A stretch of DNA of 64,000 nucleotides from Paenibacillus xylanexedens (GCF_001908275.1 NZ_CP018620.1:3038001-3102000); one strand, 5' to 3'; numbered from the stretch's first letter, positions 41,374-50,511 are shown. The notes: generated from the sequence alone by a model not told the origin. Numbers and translations: made by a program.

Positions 41374-42162
41374 ATGTCTGATGTAATCAAAAGTCAGGTG
41401 CAGAAGCAGTTTGCGGAAAATGCAGGAAAATACGTGACGAGTGCGGGGCATGCCAAAGGTGAGGATCTCGCGTTGCTCGTGGCTTCATCTCAAGCCACTC
41501 CGGATATGAACGTGCTGGATATCGCCACTGGGGGAGGGCATGTTGCAAATGCTCTGGCTCCACTTGTTCAGCGGGTGACGGCTCTCGATCTAACGGAGGA
41601 AATGCTTCAGGCAGCTGAAGCATTTATCCAGGGGAATGGTTACGGTAATGTAGATTTTGTAGCCGGGGATGCAGAGAAGCTGCCATTTGATGATGATGTC
41701 TTTGACCTTGTGACCTGCCGAATCGCTGCTCACCATTTTCCGGACGTTTCTTCGTTTGTTCATGAGGCATTACGAGTGATGAAGCCCGGTGGAAGGTTGT
41801 TATTCATTGACAACGTGGCACCTGAACGTGATGAGAATGACCAGTTTTACAATGAAGTGGAGAAGTGCCGAGATGCCAGCCATGTTCGAGCATGGCGCAA
41901 GACGGAATGGATTCATATGCTGGAGTATGCCGGCTTCCGAATGGAAACGATGGTTTCCTTCCAGAAGCGCTTTAAGTTTGAAGAGTGGTGTAACCGTGCA
42001 GCACTGCCGGAACAGGAGAAAGGGGAACTTGAAGCAAGCATGTTGAGTGCACCGTCCATCATCAGAAAATTTTTTAATTTTGAAGTAACAACGAACGGAA
42101 AGCTCGACAGCTTCGAAGGAGAAAGTGTGTATATCCAAGCGATTAAACCCACTTATGCCTGA
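41374..42162 (+). CDS. Class I SAM-dependent methyltransferase
   Basis: A 262-residue UbiE/Methyltransf_11-type protein. Motif I is MNVLDIATGGGHVANALAP (about residues 44-62), motif II/III region VTALDLTEEML and VAGDAEKLPFDDDVFDLVTC, followed by MKPGGRLLFID. RBS AGGAGGAATTGG is 8 bases before the ATG. It stands alone. The methyl acceptor is not evident. The C-terminal half (residues 150-262) has no further domain I recognise. Confidence 0.9.
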   Translation: MSDVIKSQVQKQFAENAGKYVTSAGHAKGEDLALLVASSQATPDMNVLDIATGGGHVANALAPLVQRVTALDLTEEMLQAAEAFIQGNGYGNVDFVAGDAEKLPFDDDVFDLVTCRIAAHHFPDVSSFVHEALRVMKPGGRLLFIDNVAPERDENDQFYNEVEKCRDASHVRAWRKTEWIHMLEYAGFRMETMVSFQKRFKFEEWCNRAALPEQEKGELEASMLSAPSIIRKFFNFEVTTNGKLDSFEGESVYIQAIKPTYA

Positions 42163-42173
42163 TTAGGTGTCGA

Positions 42174-42226
42174 TAAAATAAAACAAGCAGAGTACCTTGA
42201 ACAGGTAGATCTGCTTGTTTTATTTT
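42174..42226. terminator. Bidirectional terminator (methyltransferase / alcohol dehydrogenase)
   Basis: AAATAAAACAAGCAGA and TCTGCTTGTTTTATTT form a 16-bp perfect stem, with A/T tails on both strands. Confidence 0.9.
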
Positions 42227-42251
42227 GCATATTTATATTCAAAGCGACAGT

Positions 42252-43391
42252 TCAGGGTTTTAGTATAACTTTGGTACATTCGTCTTCATGATCGTTGAAA
42301 ATGCGGTATGCATCGCTTGCATTCTCCAGTGAAATTCGATGGGAAATGATCTCGGTTGGATCAAATTCACCAGCAGTGATTTTGCGGAATAATTCAGGCA
42401 TGTAATGTATAACAGGAGCTTGTCCCATTTTGAGGTTGATATTGCGTTCAAACAGATTACCTAACGGGAACATGTTGTAGGAAGAGCCATATACACCCGT
42501 AAGTTGAAGAGTACCGAATTTGCGAATGGCCTTCATGCCGATTTCGATCGCGCTCAGTGAACCGCCATGAAGTTTCAGTTTCTGTCCGATTTCTTCCAGC
42601 ATGTTCTTTTTACCATCCATACCTACACAGTCGATAACAACGTCGGTCCCGCCTTGTGTAATCTCACGAATGTGCTCACCCATATCATCGTAATCTTCGA
42701 AATTAAAGATCTCTGCATCGTTCAAACGTTTGGCTTTCTCCAGTCGATAGGGCAGACGATCCACGGCAATAACGCGTTTGGCACCTTTCATCCAGGCGAA
42801 CTTCTGCGTCATCAGCCCAATGGGTCCACTACCGAGTACAGTGACCGTATCTCCCGGTTTAACTCCGGCATTCTCCACGCTCCAATATGCGGTTGGAAGA
42901 ACATCGGACAGGAATAATAAAGCCTCATCTTCCAGTTCACAGGATTCAGGAATCACAAACGGAGTGAAGTTCCCGTAGGGAACACGCAATAATTCTGCCT
43001 GACCTCCGGGGTGGTTTCCGTAACGTTCGGTGAATCCGAAATATCCACCTGTATGAATATCCGGATTGCCATTGGAATTATCGCACTGGCTCTCCATGTC
43101 ATGATTGCAATAGAAGCATTCACCACAAGCGATGTTAAAAGGCAGGACCACACGGTCCCCCTTCTTCACACGTGTCACTTCTGGACCTACTTCTTCTACA
43201 ATGCCCATCGGTTCATGACCGATAACGTAATCTTTGGCAGCAGGCAAGGCTCCCTGATAAATATGCAGATCCGATCCACATATAGCTGTGGAAGTAATAC
43301 GAACGATAATGTCATCCTTCTGTTGCAGTTTGGGATCTTCAACCTCTTTGACTTGAATGTCCTTGATTCCCTGAAACGTAACGGCTCTCAT
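42252..43391 (-). CDS. Zinc-dependent alcohol dehydrogenase
   Basis: A 379-residue MDR-family dehydrogenase. The catalytic zinc site shows Cys in TAICGSDLH and His in IGHEPMG. The structural zinc site has CGEC-FY-C-NHDMESQ-C. The NAD(P) Rossmann motif is VTVLGSGPIGLM. The 379-residue length and the pattern SDVLPTAYWSVENA match glutathione-independent formaldehyde-dehydrogenase-like and other zinc ADHs of the type widespread in Paenibacillus. Substrate could be formaldehyde or another short alcohol or aldehyde. RBS AGGAGGAATATGAAAG precedes the start. Confidence 0.9.
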   Translation of the reverse strand: MRAVTFQGIKDIQVKEVEDPKLQQKDDIIVRITSTAICGSDLHIYQGALPAAKDYVIGHEPMGIVEEVGPEVTRVKKGDRVVLPFNIACGECFYCNHDMESQCDNSNGNPDIHTGGYFGFTERYGNHPGGQAELLRVPYGNFTPFVIPESCELEDEALLFLSDVLPTAYWSVENAGVKPGDTVTVLGSGPIGLMTQKFAWMKGAKRVIAVDRLPYRLEKAKRLNDAEIFNFEDYDDMGEHIREITQGGTDVVIDCVGMDGKKNMLEEIGQKLKLHGGSLSAIEIGMKAIRKFGTLQLTGVYGSSYNMFPLGNLFERNINLKMGQAPVIHYMPELFRKITAGEFDPTEIISHRISLENASDAYRIFNDHEDECTKVILKP

Positions 43392-43470
43392 CTTTCATAT
43401 TCCTCCTTATATAGTGGGATTCTCTGACAATTACCCCATTTCAGCTTAAATGATAGATATACATACTAAA

Positions 43471-44634
43471 TTAAACGACAGGCCATTTTACTTTACGCAA
43501 GGCATCGAGCAACTCAGGCGGCGCATTCAGATTGTCACGGACCAGATCCTGCGGAGTTAACGCCATCCACTGATTCAGCGATACATCCTCGAATCGATCA
43601 CTTCGGAATATTTCCAAAAACCATAAAGTGTCTGTACCGGTATTCTGTATATAGTGTCCCATTGCAACAGTAACATATCCGACATCTCCAGCCCGATAGT
43701 CAAATGTGCGAGCAATGCCATTGCCTCCAAAGACAGTCATTCTCCCTTGTCCTGTCAGATAGTATTGCCATTCATCTGCATTGGGATGCCAGTGCAGTTC
43801 ACGCATGGCGCCAGGTCGGATCTCAACGAGTGCGGCTGCAACGGTAGTTGAGATGGGGAAGTTGGTGGAGTCGACAATCCGGACGCTTCCGCCCGGTGTA
43901 ATGAGTGGTTCCTGGGCCAGCAATCGGTGTTTGAATGTGAGAGGAACGGTGCCATATGGGGATTGAACTTCCTGGCTCTCGATGGAACCCGGGACGGTAT
44001 CTTGGAAAATGTACACCTGTTCCTTCGGCATTGACTGAAAAGCGGATTCGGGCACGCCGAAATTGACAGACAATACCTCTGGTGGGGTATGGGCAAACCA
44101 ATCGGATATGGATAACGTATTCAGATCGGAGAAGGACCCGTCATCAAACACAAGCAGAAATTCACAACCATCCTCCAGTCCCTGAATGGAATGGGGTAGA
44201 CCTTTGGGGAAAAACCAGAGATCGCCAGGCCCCACATCCGCAATAAAATTACGTCCGTTCTGATCTACCGAAGTGATTCTTGCCGTTCCCCAGATCATAT
44301 AGGCCCACTCGGATTGTTGATGCCAGTGCAATTCCCTTACACCTCCCGGTGTCAGGCTCATATTCACACCAGCCAGTTCAGTGGCAATAGGGAGATCCCG
44401 TACGGTGATTTCACGTGACCAACCCCCATGGTTCAATTGCATATGTGTATCGGAAAAAGACATTCTCAGATTGGGCAATAACCCGTTATCGGTTGCCGGA
44501 GGCACCAGCATATCGGGGTTTTGTATATCTCTCATGACGTCTCTGGGTCCCAGATCAGGTCCTCCAGCGCCATCACTGCGAATGGGTTGCGGGATGATAA
44601 ACGGCTTTTCGTTTGGTTGCTGTCCTTTGGTCAT
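43471..44634 (-). CDS. Bicupin oxalate decarboxylase homologue with altered lid
   Basis: A 387-residue two-cupin protein of the OxdC/OxdD type. Both manganese sites are intact: [14 protein letters not shown] with a later His in GLPHSIQG, and [15 protein letters not shown] with His in MGHYIQ. The N-domain lid, SENST in B. subtilis OxdC with Glu162 as key acid, reads SDLNT here (Asp at 170). The C-domain acid in FLEIFRSD is kept. OxdC splits oxalate to formate and CO2 with Mn and O2. Lid changes in B. subtilis OxdC shift it toward oxidase activity, so activity here could differ. RBS GGAGGGATTACGTA precedes the ATG. No signal peptide. Confidence 0.9.
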   Translation of the reverse strand: MTKGQQPNEKPFIIPQPIRSDGAGGPDLGPRDVMRDIQNPDMLVPPATDNGLLPNLRMSFSDTHMQLNHGGWSREITVRDLPIATELAGVNMSLTPGGVRELHWHQQSEWAYMIWGTARITSVDQNGRNFIADVGPGDLWFFPKGLPHSIQGLEDGCEFLLVFDDGSFSDLNTLSISDWFAHTPPEVLSVNFGVPESAFQSMPKEQVYIFQDTVPGSIESQEVQSPYGTVPLTFKHRLLAQEPLITPGGSVRIVDSTNFPISTTVAAALVEIRPGAMRELHWHPNADEWQYYLTGQGRMTVFGGNGIARTFDYRAGDVGYVTVAMGHYIQNTGTDTLWFLEIFRSDRFEDVSLNQWMALTPQDLVRDNLNAPPELLDALRKVKWPVV

Positions 44635-44737
44635 TACGTAATCCCTCCAGATTCAATAACATGTCACACGCGACATTGTCTCGTTATGTTTACACCTATG
44701 AATCAGGGCCTGGATAATATGAGGGACAAACGACAAA

Positions 44738-44768
44738 AAAAGACGTGACCGCATGTGGTCACGTCTTA
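44738..44768 (-). terminator. Terminator of the SDR gene
   Basis: On the minus strand AAGACGTGACC-loop-GGTCACGTCTT (11-bp perfect stem) is followed by TTTTTG. Confidence 0.9.
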
Positions 44769-44806
44769 ATACGTATGTGAGAAAGTTGAACAATCCATGA
44801 ATCCGA

Positions 44807-44937
44807 TTATCGAATCAAATGAAGGTAGAATTCCAGATCGGATTGCAGATGCTCTTTCATCAGTCGTTCGGCAGTCTGCCCGTCATCCATCATGGTTAAG
44901 ATGGGGTGATTGTGGTCTTTCCAGACTGCGTTGTACG
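44807..44937 (-). pseudogene. Remnant of a GntR/FCD-type regulator C-terminus (tentative)
   Basis: In a second minus-strand frame, overlapping the end of the SDR gene, residues HNHPILTMMDDGQTAERLMK then EHLQSDLEFYLHLIR run to a stop at 44809-44807. The pattern HxxIlxxmxxGxxxxAExlMxxHL is typical of the last helices of FCD (GntR-family) ligand domains. No HTH is visible upstream, so this would be a decayed fragment fused to the SDR 3' end. Identification is by motif only. Confidence 0.3.
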
Positions 44938-45774
44938 AAAACGCTGCTCGTAGATCTCGTTTACCCGCTTTAAAACAGCAGGGCCTTGCTCTGTGAAACG
45001 AAGCGCTGTCGCTTTATTTTTTACCAGAAATGTACCTGATTCGTGTCCGGTTGGGGATAAGGCCGCATTGTAGAGCAGCGAAGCGCCATGGCTTGGATGA
45101 GGAAAGAACCATTTCATGATAGGTTTGATATAGAAGGGCAGGCCGGATGTTTTGTTGCCCCTTAGCGTGTTATTTCCACCGGGATCTACGCTTAGTAATT
45201 GTATGCCATCCGCACTGGCAGACTTGGCAACCTCGCGTGTCCATAGGGATAAGCCGAGCTTGGAGGTGGCATAAGGACCAAACAGCTTTTTGAATTCGGC
45301 TGGACGTTCCAGGATGTTCAGATCAAATTGTCTGACCATATTGAACGAGGTGGTGGAAGTATTAATAACTGTTTTCATCTGTCCTTTAAGCAATAGCTCA
45401 ACTAATTCCATGTAGATGATGTAAGGGACTACCGTCTGAAGTTCAAAGTGTAGTTCATGCCCCTGATCAGAGAAACGAAGCTCCGAAGCGCTGCCCCCCG
45501 CATTGTTAAACAAAACATCAATTGAATCAGTACCGGATTTAATCTGATCTAGTGCAGTTCTCAGACTGTCGTAGTTGGTCAGATTAGCCTGAACCCAACG
45601 GAGCTGGCCTGTACGTAAGGCGTTCTGAATATCGGTATCCTCGGATGGGAAAGCAGAACGGTTGAGACCGATTACCTGCCATCCTTCAGCCAGTAACTTG
45701 CGTGTCAGTTCAAGACCAATTCCTGACGTTGACCCTGTGATGAGAGCGGTGCGAAGCTGATTTTGTATGTTCAT
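44896..45774 (-). CDS. SDR-family oxidoreductase under MerR control
   Basis: A 292-residue short-chain dehydrogenase. TGSTSGIGLELTRKLL is the NAD(P) glycine-rich motif. NNAGGSASEL is the NNAG motif. Ser is in NTSTTSF, and the YxxxK pair is in YATSKLGLSLW, so the catalytic set is complete. It is transcribed divergently from the MerR gene at 45944, with a palindromic MerR operator at 45834 inside its promoter. It is probably induced by the signal the MerR protein detects (organic or thiol-reactive compound). RBS GGAGG precedes the ATG. Confidence 0.9.
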   Translation of the reverse strand: MNIQNQLRTALITGSTSGIGLELTRKLLAEGWQVIGLNRSAFPSEDTDIQNALRTGQLRWVQANLTNYDSLRTALDQIKSGTDSIDVLFNNAGGSASELRFSDQGHELHFELQTVVPYIIYMELVELLLKGQMKTVINTSTTSFNMVRQFDLNILERPAEFKKLFGPYATSKLGLSLWTREVAKSASADGIQLLSVDPGGNNTLRGNKTSGLPFYIKPIMKWFFPHPSHGASLLYNAALSPTGHESGTFLVKNKATALRFTEQGPAVLKRVNEIYEQRFRTTQSGKTTITPS

Positions 45775-45833
45775 ATATACCTCCAGATAGAATGGGATTA
45801 CAGAACGAATCTGTATGCTGCGCTCATTCTATA

Positions 45834-45853
45834 ACTTGGAGTCGACTCCAAGT
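45834..45853 (-). promoter_or_regulatory. MerR operator in the SDR promoter
   Basis: A perfect 20-bp inverted repeat (ACTTGGAGTC/GACTCCAAGT) lies between -35 TTGACT and -10-like TATAGAAT on the minus strand, the usual placement for a MerR activator site. Confidence 0.8.
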
Positions 45854-45886
45854 CAAGGGGTGTTGGGATGGAACGGATCATGCTTG

Positions 45887-45906
45887 ACTTGGAGTCAGCT
45901 CCAAGT
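45887..45906 (+). promoter_or_regulatory. MerR operator in its own promoter
   Basis: The same inverted repeat with CAG in place of CGA at the centre (ACTTGGAGTCAGCTCCAAGT) lies between TTGACT and TGTAAT on the plus strand, 38 bases before the merR start. Confidence 0.8.
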
Positions 45907-45943
45907 TGTAATATGGAGAGAAATGAATGTGGAGGAGGCCCAT

Positions 45944-46381
45944 ATGATGAGTGAGAATGAAGTATTCTCCATTAAAGAAACGTCAGAACAGGCCGGATTA
46001 TCAGAAGATACAATTCGTTATTATGAGAAGATTGGGCTGCTTCCCCGAGCTGAACGCAAACCAAATCGCCATCGGGTATATCGCTTGGAGGATATCCATA
46101 CGATGAAGTTGATCACTTGTCTGAAAAAAACAGGAATGTCTCTGGAGGAAATGAAGCCTTATTTACAAATGTCCATGGATTCCGATCTCGCCGATTTCCC
46201 GGATGAACGGGAGATGCTGGTGAATCACCGGAAGAAAGTTGAAGCACAGATTGCTTCGCTACAGCAGGTGGTTGATTTTATCGACGAGAAGTTGGAGAAA
46301 CGAAGTATGTATCCTGATGAATGTCCTATTACCGGGGAGAACCAGATGTCTGTTTTTGAAAAACAGAACCTATTCTCTTGA
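45944..46381 (+). CDS. MerR-family transcriptional regulator
   Basis: The ATG at 45944 follows GGAGGAGG (45931-45938), giving 145 residues. The upstream in-frame region belongs to the promoter. The N-terminal HTH and wing are typical (FSIKETSEQAGLSEDTIRYYE, then KIGLLPRAERKPNRHRVY), then a coiled-coil dimerisation helix (residues 75-125) and a Cys-containing C-terminal tail (DECPITGENQ). The divergent SDR gene and the paired palindromes suggest it activates both promoters by untwisting a spacer. The effector is unknown. Confidence 0.9.
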   Translation: MMSENEVFSIKETSEQAGLSEDTIRYYEKIGLLPRAERKPNRHRVYRLEDIHTMKLITCLKKTGMSLEEMKPYLQMSMDSDLADFPDEREMLVNHRKKVEAQIASLQQVVDFIDEKLEKRSMYPDECPITGENQMSVFEKQNLFS

Positions 46382-46409
46382 TGGCGCTGCTGCCTATTTG
46401 AATCCGAGA

Positions 46410-46437
46410 ACCCACGTCATGATGACGCGGGTCTTTT
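46410..46437 (+). terminator. Terminator of the merR gene
   Basis: ACCC-A-CGTCAT-G-ATGACG-C-GGGT followed by CTTTTTG. Confidence 0.8.
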
Positions 46438-46445
46438 TGCTGTTT

Positions 46446-46778
46446 CTAGTATTTAATATCGAGTGTATGACGAAGTCGTTTGATATTGCTTTTGGGAGGG
46501 AGACCATACATGCGGGCATACTCCCGGCTGAATTGAGACGGACTTTCATAGCCAACCTGGAACGCAGCGTCGGCGGCATCGGTTGAACCTGCGAGCAGCA
46601 TTCGCCGGGCTTCATGCAATCGAATTTGTTTCTGGAATTGCAAAGGGCTCATGGCGGTAATGGCTTTGAAATGATGATGTAATGAGGAAGAACTCATGTT
46701 GATCATGGCAGCAAGTTGTTCAATCCGAAGTGGCTTAGCATAATCAGATTGGATGACTTCGATCACCTCGGCGATTGC
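46446..46778 (-). pseudogene. Truncated AraC-family regulator (C-terminal HTH only)
   Basis: The reading frame encodes only the C-terminal double HTH of an AraC-family regulator (SSSSLHHHFKAITAMSPLQF, then EARRMLLAGSTDAADAAFQV and QFSREYARMYGLPPKS). Full-length homologues carry an AraC-type N-terminal domain (about 180 residues). Here a TGA stop lies at 46779-46781, directly before the conserved region, and LysR promoter sequence follows. The best start is a GTG at 46766. It is therefore probably a decayed gene, although the HTH itself is intact. Confidence 0.75.
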
Positions 46779-46921
46779 TCAAAGTATCTTGTTCGCACTA
46801 GCCAGCCAGCAGAGGTGGACGTAAATGAGATTGTAGTGAGACGGACAGCAAGCATGGCTTAAGTTCGGATCCTCTTTTGGTATATAATAGATTCAATTGA
46901 CACGAAAAGAGGAATAGTGCA

Positions 46922-47824
46922 GTGACATTACAACAACTAAAATATGTGATCGAAGTTGCCACGCGCGGTTCCATGAATGAAGCAGCCAAAAGGTTGTTTA
47001 TCTCACAACCCAGCCTTTCGAATGCCATTCGGGATCTGGAGCAGGAGTTGCGAATTACTATTTTTGAACGTACCAATAAGGGAATATCTCTGTCTAAAGA
47101 AGGCGTTGAGTTTCTGAGTTATGCACGTCAGGTGGTAGAACAAGCTGAACTACTGGAGAATCGTTATCTGAACGCCAAGCCATCCCCGCAGCACTTCTCT
47201 GTATCGACGCAGCATTATGCGTTTGCAGTGAATGCCTTTGTTCGTCTGGTACAGCAGTATGGTCAGGATGAATACGAGTTGGCGCTTCGGGAGACAAAGA
47301 CCTACGAGATTATTCAGGACGTGAAAAGCCTGCGCAGTGAAATTGGCATCCTGTATTTGAATGAGTTCAATGCCAAGGTAATAAACAAATTGTTAAAAGA
47401 TGCAGGTTTGGTTTTCACGAGTTTGTTCATAGCCAAGCCCCATATCTTTATCAGTGTGAAGAACCCGCTGGCGAAGCAGGAGTCGGTTGCAATCGAGCAA
47501 CTGCAGGATTATCCGTACTTGTCATTTGACCAGGGAGAGTATAATTCCTTTCATTTTTCAGAAGAGATCCTGAGTACGTTATCTCACCCCAAAAGCATAC
47601 AGGTCAATGACCGTGCAACATTGTTTAACCTGTTGATTGGTCTGAATGGTTATACGATCTCTACGGGCGTACTTAGCGCTGATCTGAACGGAAACGAGAT
47701 TATTCCTGTACCGCTGGAATGTGAGGAAACCATTAATGTGGGCTGGATAAGCCACAAGAGTACATCTCTCTCCAATCTGGGCGTAGCATATGTCCAGGCT
47801 CTGCATGAGGCTATAGGGTCTTAG
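46922..47824 (+). CDS. LysR-family transcriptional regulator
   Basis: GTG start, 300 residues. The N-terminal winged HTH (LQQLKYVIEVATRGSMNEAA, then KRLFISQPSLSNAIRDLEQ) and long linker helix lead into a LysR substrate-binding domain (residues about 90-300). A TATAAT element lies at 46883-46888. Target and co-inducer are not clear: the adjacent genes are a broken AraC and a methyltransferase-like gene behind a terminator, with no obvious divergent metabolic gene. Confidence 0.9.
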   Translation: MTLQQLKYVIEVATRGSMNEAAKRLFISQPSLSNAIRDLEQELRITIFERTNKGISLSKEGVEFLSYARQVVEQAELLENRYLNAKPSPQHFSVSTQHYAFAVNAFVRLVQQYGQDEYELALRETKTYEIIQDVKSLRSEIGILYLNEFNAKVINKLLKDAGLVFTSLFIAKPHIFISVKNPLAKQESVAIEQLQDYPYLSFDQGEYNSFHFSEEILSTLSHPKSIQVNDRATLFNLLIGLNGYTISTGVLSADLNGNEIIPVPLECEETINVGWISHKSTSLSNLGVAYVQALHEAIGS

Positions 47825-47847
47825 TGGTGTTGTATGGTTCATCAAAA

Positions 47848-47878
47848 GGCCGTTTCCGAATGATCGGAACGGTTTTTT
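47848..47878 (+). terminator. Terminator after lysR
   Basis: GGCCGTTTCCGA-ATGA-TCGGAACGG followed by seven T residues. Confidence 0.85.
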
Positions 47879-47983
47879 TGTTATACTACGATCTTTCAAG
47901 TATAGGGTGGTATGTTGTCATCCCGTGTAATAGAATGAAGGTATATGTCGAATAGGTGTGAAAGCACGAAGGGAGAACGGTTA

Positions 47984-48721
47984 GTGAGAGTTCTGTATCG
48001 AAATAAAAGTGAACAGCATGAGCTGACGGTATATGATACCAAAAAGCTTTATGGAGAGAAGGGGCGATTTCGTGTATTAGAGTTCTCCAACGCAGCTGTG
48101 CAGGGCGCAATGGATCTGGATGAGCCTGCCCGGATGGTGTTGGAGTATCCAAGAGCGATGGTACATCTAATGGAACAGAATGATCCTGCATTTGATAAGG
48201 TATTTGTGGTAGGACATGGTATTGGCACATTGCCCACCTACTTGTCTGATCGTCAGGTAAAGGTGGCTGAACTGGATGCAGAGGTCGCGGAGTTGAGCCA
48301 GACCTTTTTTGGATATGAGGGAAGTCCTGTGCTCATTGGGGATGGTCGTGAATTATTAGGCCAGGAACCCGCTGCGACATATGATTATATTATTATTGAT
48401 GCCTTTACGGCAACGGGTACACCCGAGCAGTTTATATCCAGTGATTTTTTTGCCATGGTCAAGGACAAGCTGGACTCGGATGGAGCTGTGCTCCTTAATG
48501 TGTTCGGGAGTGCTGGCAACGACCGGCTTGTAAGTGCCATTTACACAACACTTCAGACACAGTTTGCTTATACACGTGCATTCGCATTACCTACAGAAAC
48601 AGCGGATGAAGTTCAAAATCGCATTTTAATGGGTAGTCATCACCCGATCGAATTTCAGGTTCGTAACATGGCAGGGTTTGTTGAACAAGAGCCAGAAGAA
48701 GGATATATCATTGTCGATTAG
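47984..48721 (+). CDS. Spermidine-synthase-like (PABS) protein
   Basis: The GTG at 47984 follows GGGAG with 8-base spacing (245 residues). The earlier ATG lacks an RBS. The fold is SAM-methyltransferase-like, with the PABS sequence FDKVFVVGHGIGTLPTYL, then VKVAELDAEVAEL and DGRELLGQEPAATYDYIIIDAF. In spermidine synthases the nucleophile-binding D is in this last block. A proline/His-containing catalytic loop of true synthases is not clear, so it could be a spermidine-synthase-related aminopropyl- or methyltransferase. Single gene. Confidence 0.75.
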   Translation: MRVLYRNKSEQHELTVYDTKKLYGEKGRFRVLEFSNAAVQGAMDLDEPARMVLEYPRAMVHLMEQNDPAFDKVFVVGHGIGTLPTYLSDRQVKVAELDAEVAELSQTFFGYEGSPVLIGDGRELLGQEPAATYDYIIIDAFTATGTPEQFISSDFFAMVKDKLDSDGAVLLNVFGSAGNDRLVSAIYTTLQTQFAYTRAFALPTETADEVQNRILMGSHHPIEFQVRNMAGFVEQEPEEGYIIVD

Positions 48722-48885
48722 GGCGATCCTGAACAGTGATTCTTCCAGGGAAAGTAAAATGTCATTAAATCGTCAATCTTACGATGTAATTGTTAAGATT
48801 TCTCAAACTCTTTATTTGATCTTAACAACTTTCGTATAAGATAGAAGGAATATGCTTTTTCATGAAAATCCGGGGGAAGTAAACG

Positions 48886-50502
48886 ATGATTGCACAGATC
48901 AAGAGATCTAGATTACGAAGAAAAATAAAAAACATCAAGAAGATCAGCCTTACGGCTTTACTCGGCGGGTTGGTCACTATTTCAGTTATCATGACATTGA
49001 CCCTCATGGTCATCTCATCTTATACATCTCAGAAACAGTCACTCATTGATAACACCCTGTCCCTAAACTATGCAAGCGCTGTGCAAATGAGCCAAACGCT
49101 GGATTCGCTTTTTTATTCCATGCAGGAGAGCTTGAAATATGCAGCCACATATTTCCCGGACATGGATAACTCCAATACAAAAGAGTTGAATTCCACATTG
49201 GATTTGGTTCGCAATAGCAGTAATTTTTTTAATTCCGTTTCTTTGGTAAATAAAGAGGGAGTAATCAGGTCTACCTCACCTTACTCACAGGCTAGTGTAG
49301 GCCACCATGTTAGTTCCAATGCAGCAAAAGAAGCGGTTAAATTGAGGGCTTCGTATATCTCCGAAGCGTACCAGACACCCAGAACCAAACGCAGAATTGT
49401 ATTTGTCAGTGAACCGATCTTTGATTCGGCAGGGGATTACCAAGGAACAATCGGTGGAAATATCTTTTTGCAGGAAAATAATATATTGAGTTTGTCTTTT
49501 GGCAGTCAGCTTAAGACAAGTAATGGTTCCTACTTTTTTATTGTGGATAAAAAGGGTACTTTGTTATTTCACCCAAACACCAATCGAATTGGTGAAAATG
49601 TCAGTAAAAATGAAGTGGTGCAAAAGCTGCTAGTAAACAAGCACGGTAAAGAACAATACAAAAATCTGGCAGGTGTGGATTCGCTTGCAGGTTATTACAA
49701 AGTTCCATCAACAGATTGGGGCGTCGTAATCGTGTCTCCAACCCAAACGGTGTACGATCAGTTGAATCATCATATCCGTATGTTGTTGCTGTACACCTCA
49801 GTGCCTTTCCTGATCCTGACCCTTATTGTGGTTCGGGTTGCACGCAAGCTGGCCAGTCCTTTTGCTATGCTGGCTGATTTAGTGAATCAGGTCGATAAGG
49901 GACAAGTAGATCTGCCTGTGATGAAGCCTCACTGGAATAGAGAGGCAGACCTTCTAACAAGAGCAGTTGTTGGCGCATTGGCGAACTTTAGGAAACAGAC
50001 AAACCAGCTTGTCTATGATGCCAGAACCGATGTTTTAACAGGCATGAACAATCGCAGAACCTTCGAAGAAGTCATTCAGGAATGGATTCAGGATGAGGCG
50101 CCATTCTCCATTATTGTTCTGGATATCGACCGCTTCAAGTCCATTAATGATACATTCGGGCATCATGCTGGGGATGAAGTATTAAAACACATTGCCAATA
50201 TCATTCAATTGTCTGTTCGACCAGAAGATGTCTGCGCCAGGTTTGGTGGAGAGGAATTTGTAGTCTTGTTAAGAAATTCCGAGTCTAACGTCGCTTTTGA
50301 GATTGCTGAACGTATCCGAATAACGGTCGAAGAAAGCATATTGCCTATAGATCGTTCCGTCACCATCTCGGCTGGAATTGCTGAATATCCGAAGCACTCC
50401 ACAACATCCACAGAACTGTTTCACTTGGCGGATAATGCATTGTATCAAGCGAAGGAAGAGGGACGTAACCGTACGGTTACGATCCAATCGGTCATTAAAT
50501 AA
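48886..50502 (+). CDS. Diguanylate cyclase with extracellular sensor (dCache-GGDEF)
   Basis: A 538-residue membrane protein that makes c-di-GMP from two GTP. TM1 is about residues 20-43 and TM2 about 297-318. Between them lies a dCache-type sensor (about 45-295). A HAMP-like segment (about 318-365) precedes the GGDEF domain (about 375-535). The catalytic motif is FGGEEF near residue 452, with an inhibitory I-site RPED five residues before it, so product feedback is expected. Promoter-like A+T-rich DNA lies upstream. A terminator follows at 50512. Confidence 0.92.
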   Translation: MIAQIKRSRLRRKIKNIKKISLTALLGGLVTISVIMTLTLMVISSYTSQKQSLIDNTLSLNYASAVQMSQTLDSLFYSMQESLKYAATYFPDMDNSNTKELNSTLDLVRNSSNFFNSVSLVNKEGVIRSTSPYSQASVGHHVSSNAAKEAVKLRASYISEAYQTPRTKRRIVFVSEPIFDSAGDYQGTIGGNIFLQENNILSLSFGSQLKTSNGSYFFIVDKKGTLLFHPNTNRIGENVSKNEVVQKLLVNKHGKEQYKNLAGVDSLAGYYKVPSTDWGVVIVSPTQTVYDQLNHHIRMLLLYTSVPFLILTLIVVRVARKLASPFAMLADLVNQVDKGQVDLPVMKPHWNREADLLTRAVVGALANFRKQTNQLVYDARTDVLTGMNNRRTFEEVIQEWIQDEAPFSIIVLDIDRFKSINDTFGHHAGDEVLKHIANIIQLSVRPEDVCARFGGEEFVVLLRNSESNVAFEIAERIRITVEESILPIDRSVTISAGIAEYPKHSTTSTELFHLADNALYQAKEEGRNRTVTIQSVIK

Positions 50503-50511
50503 GCAAGCAAA

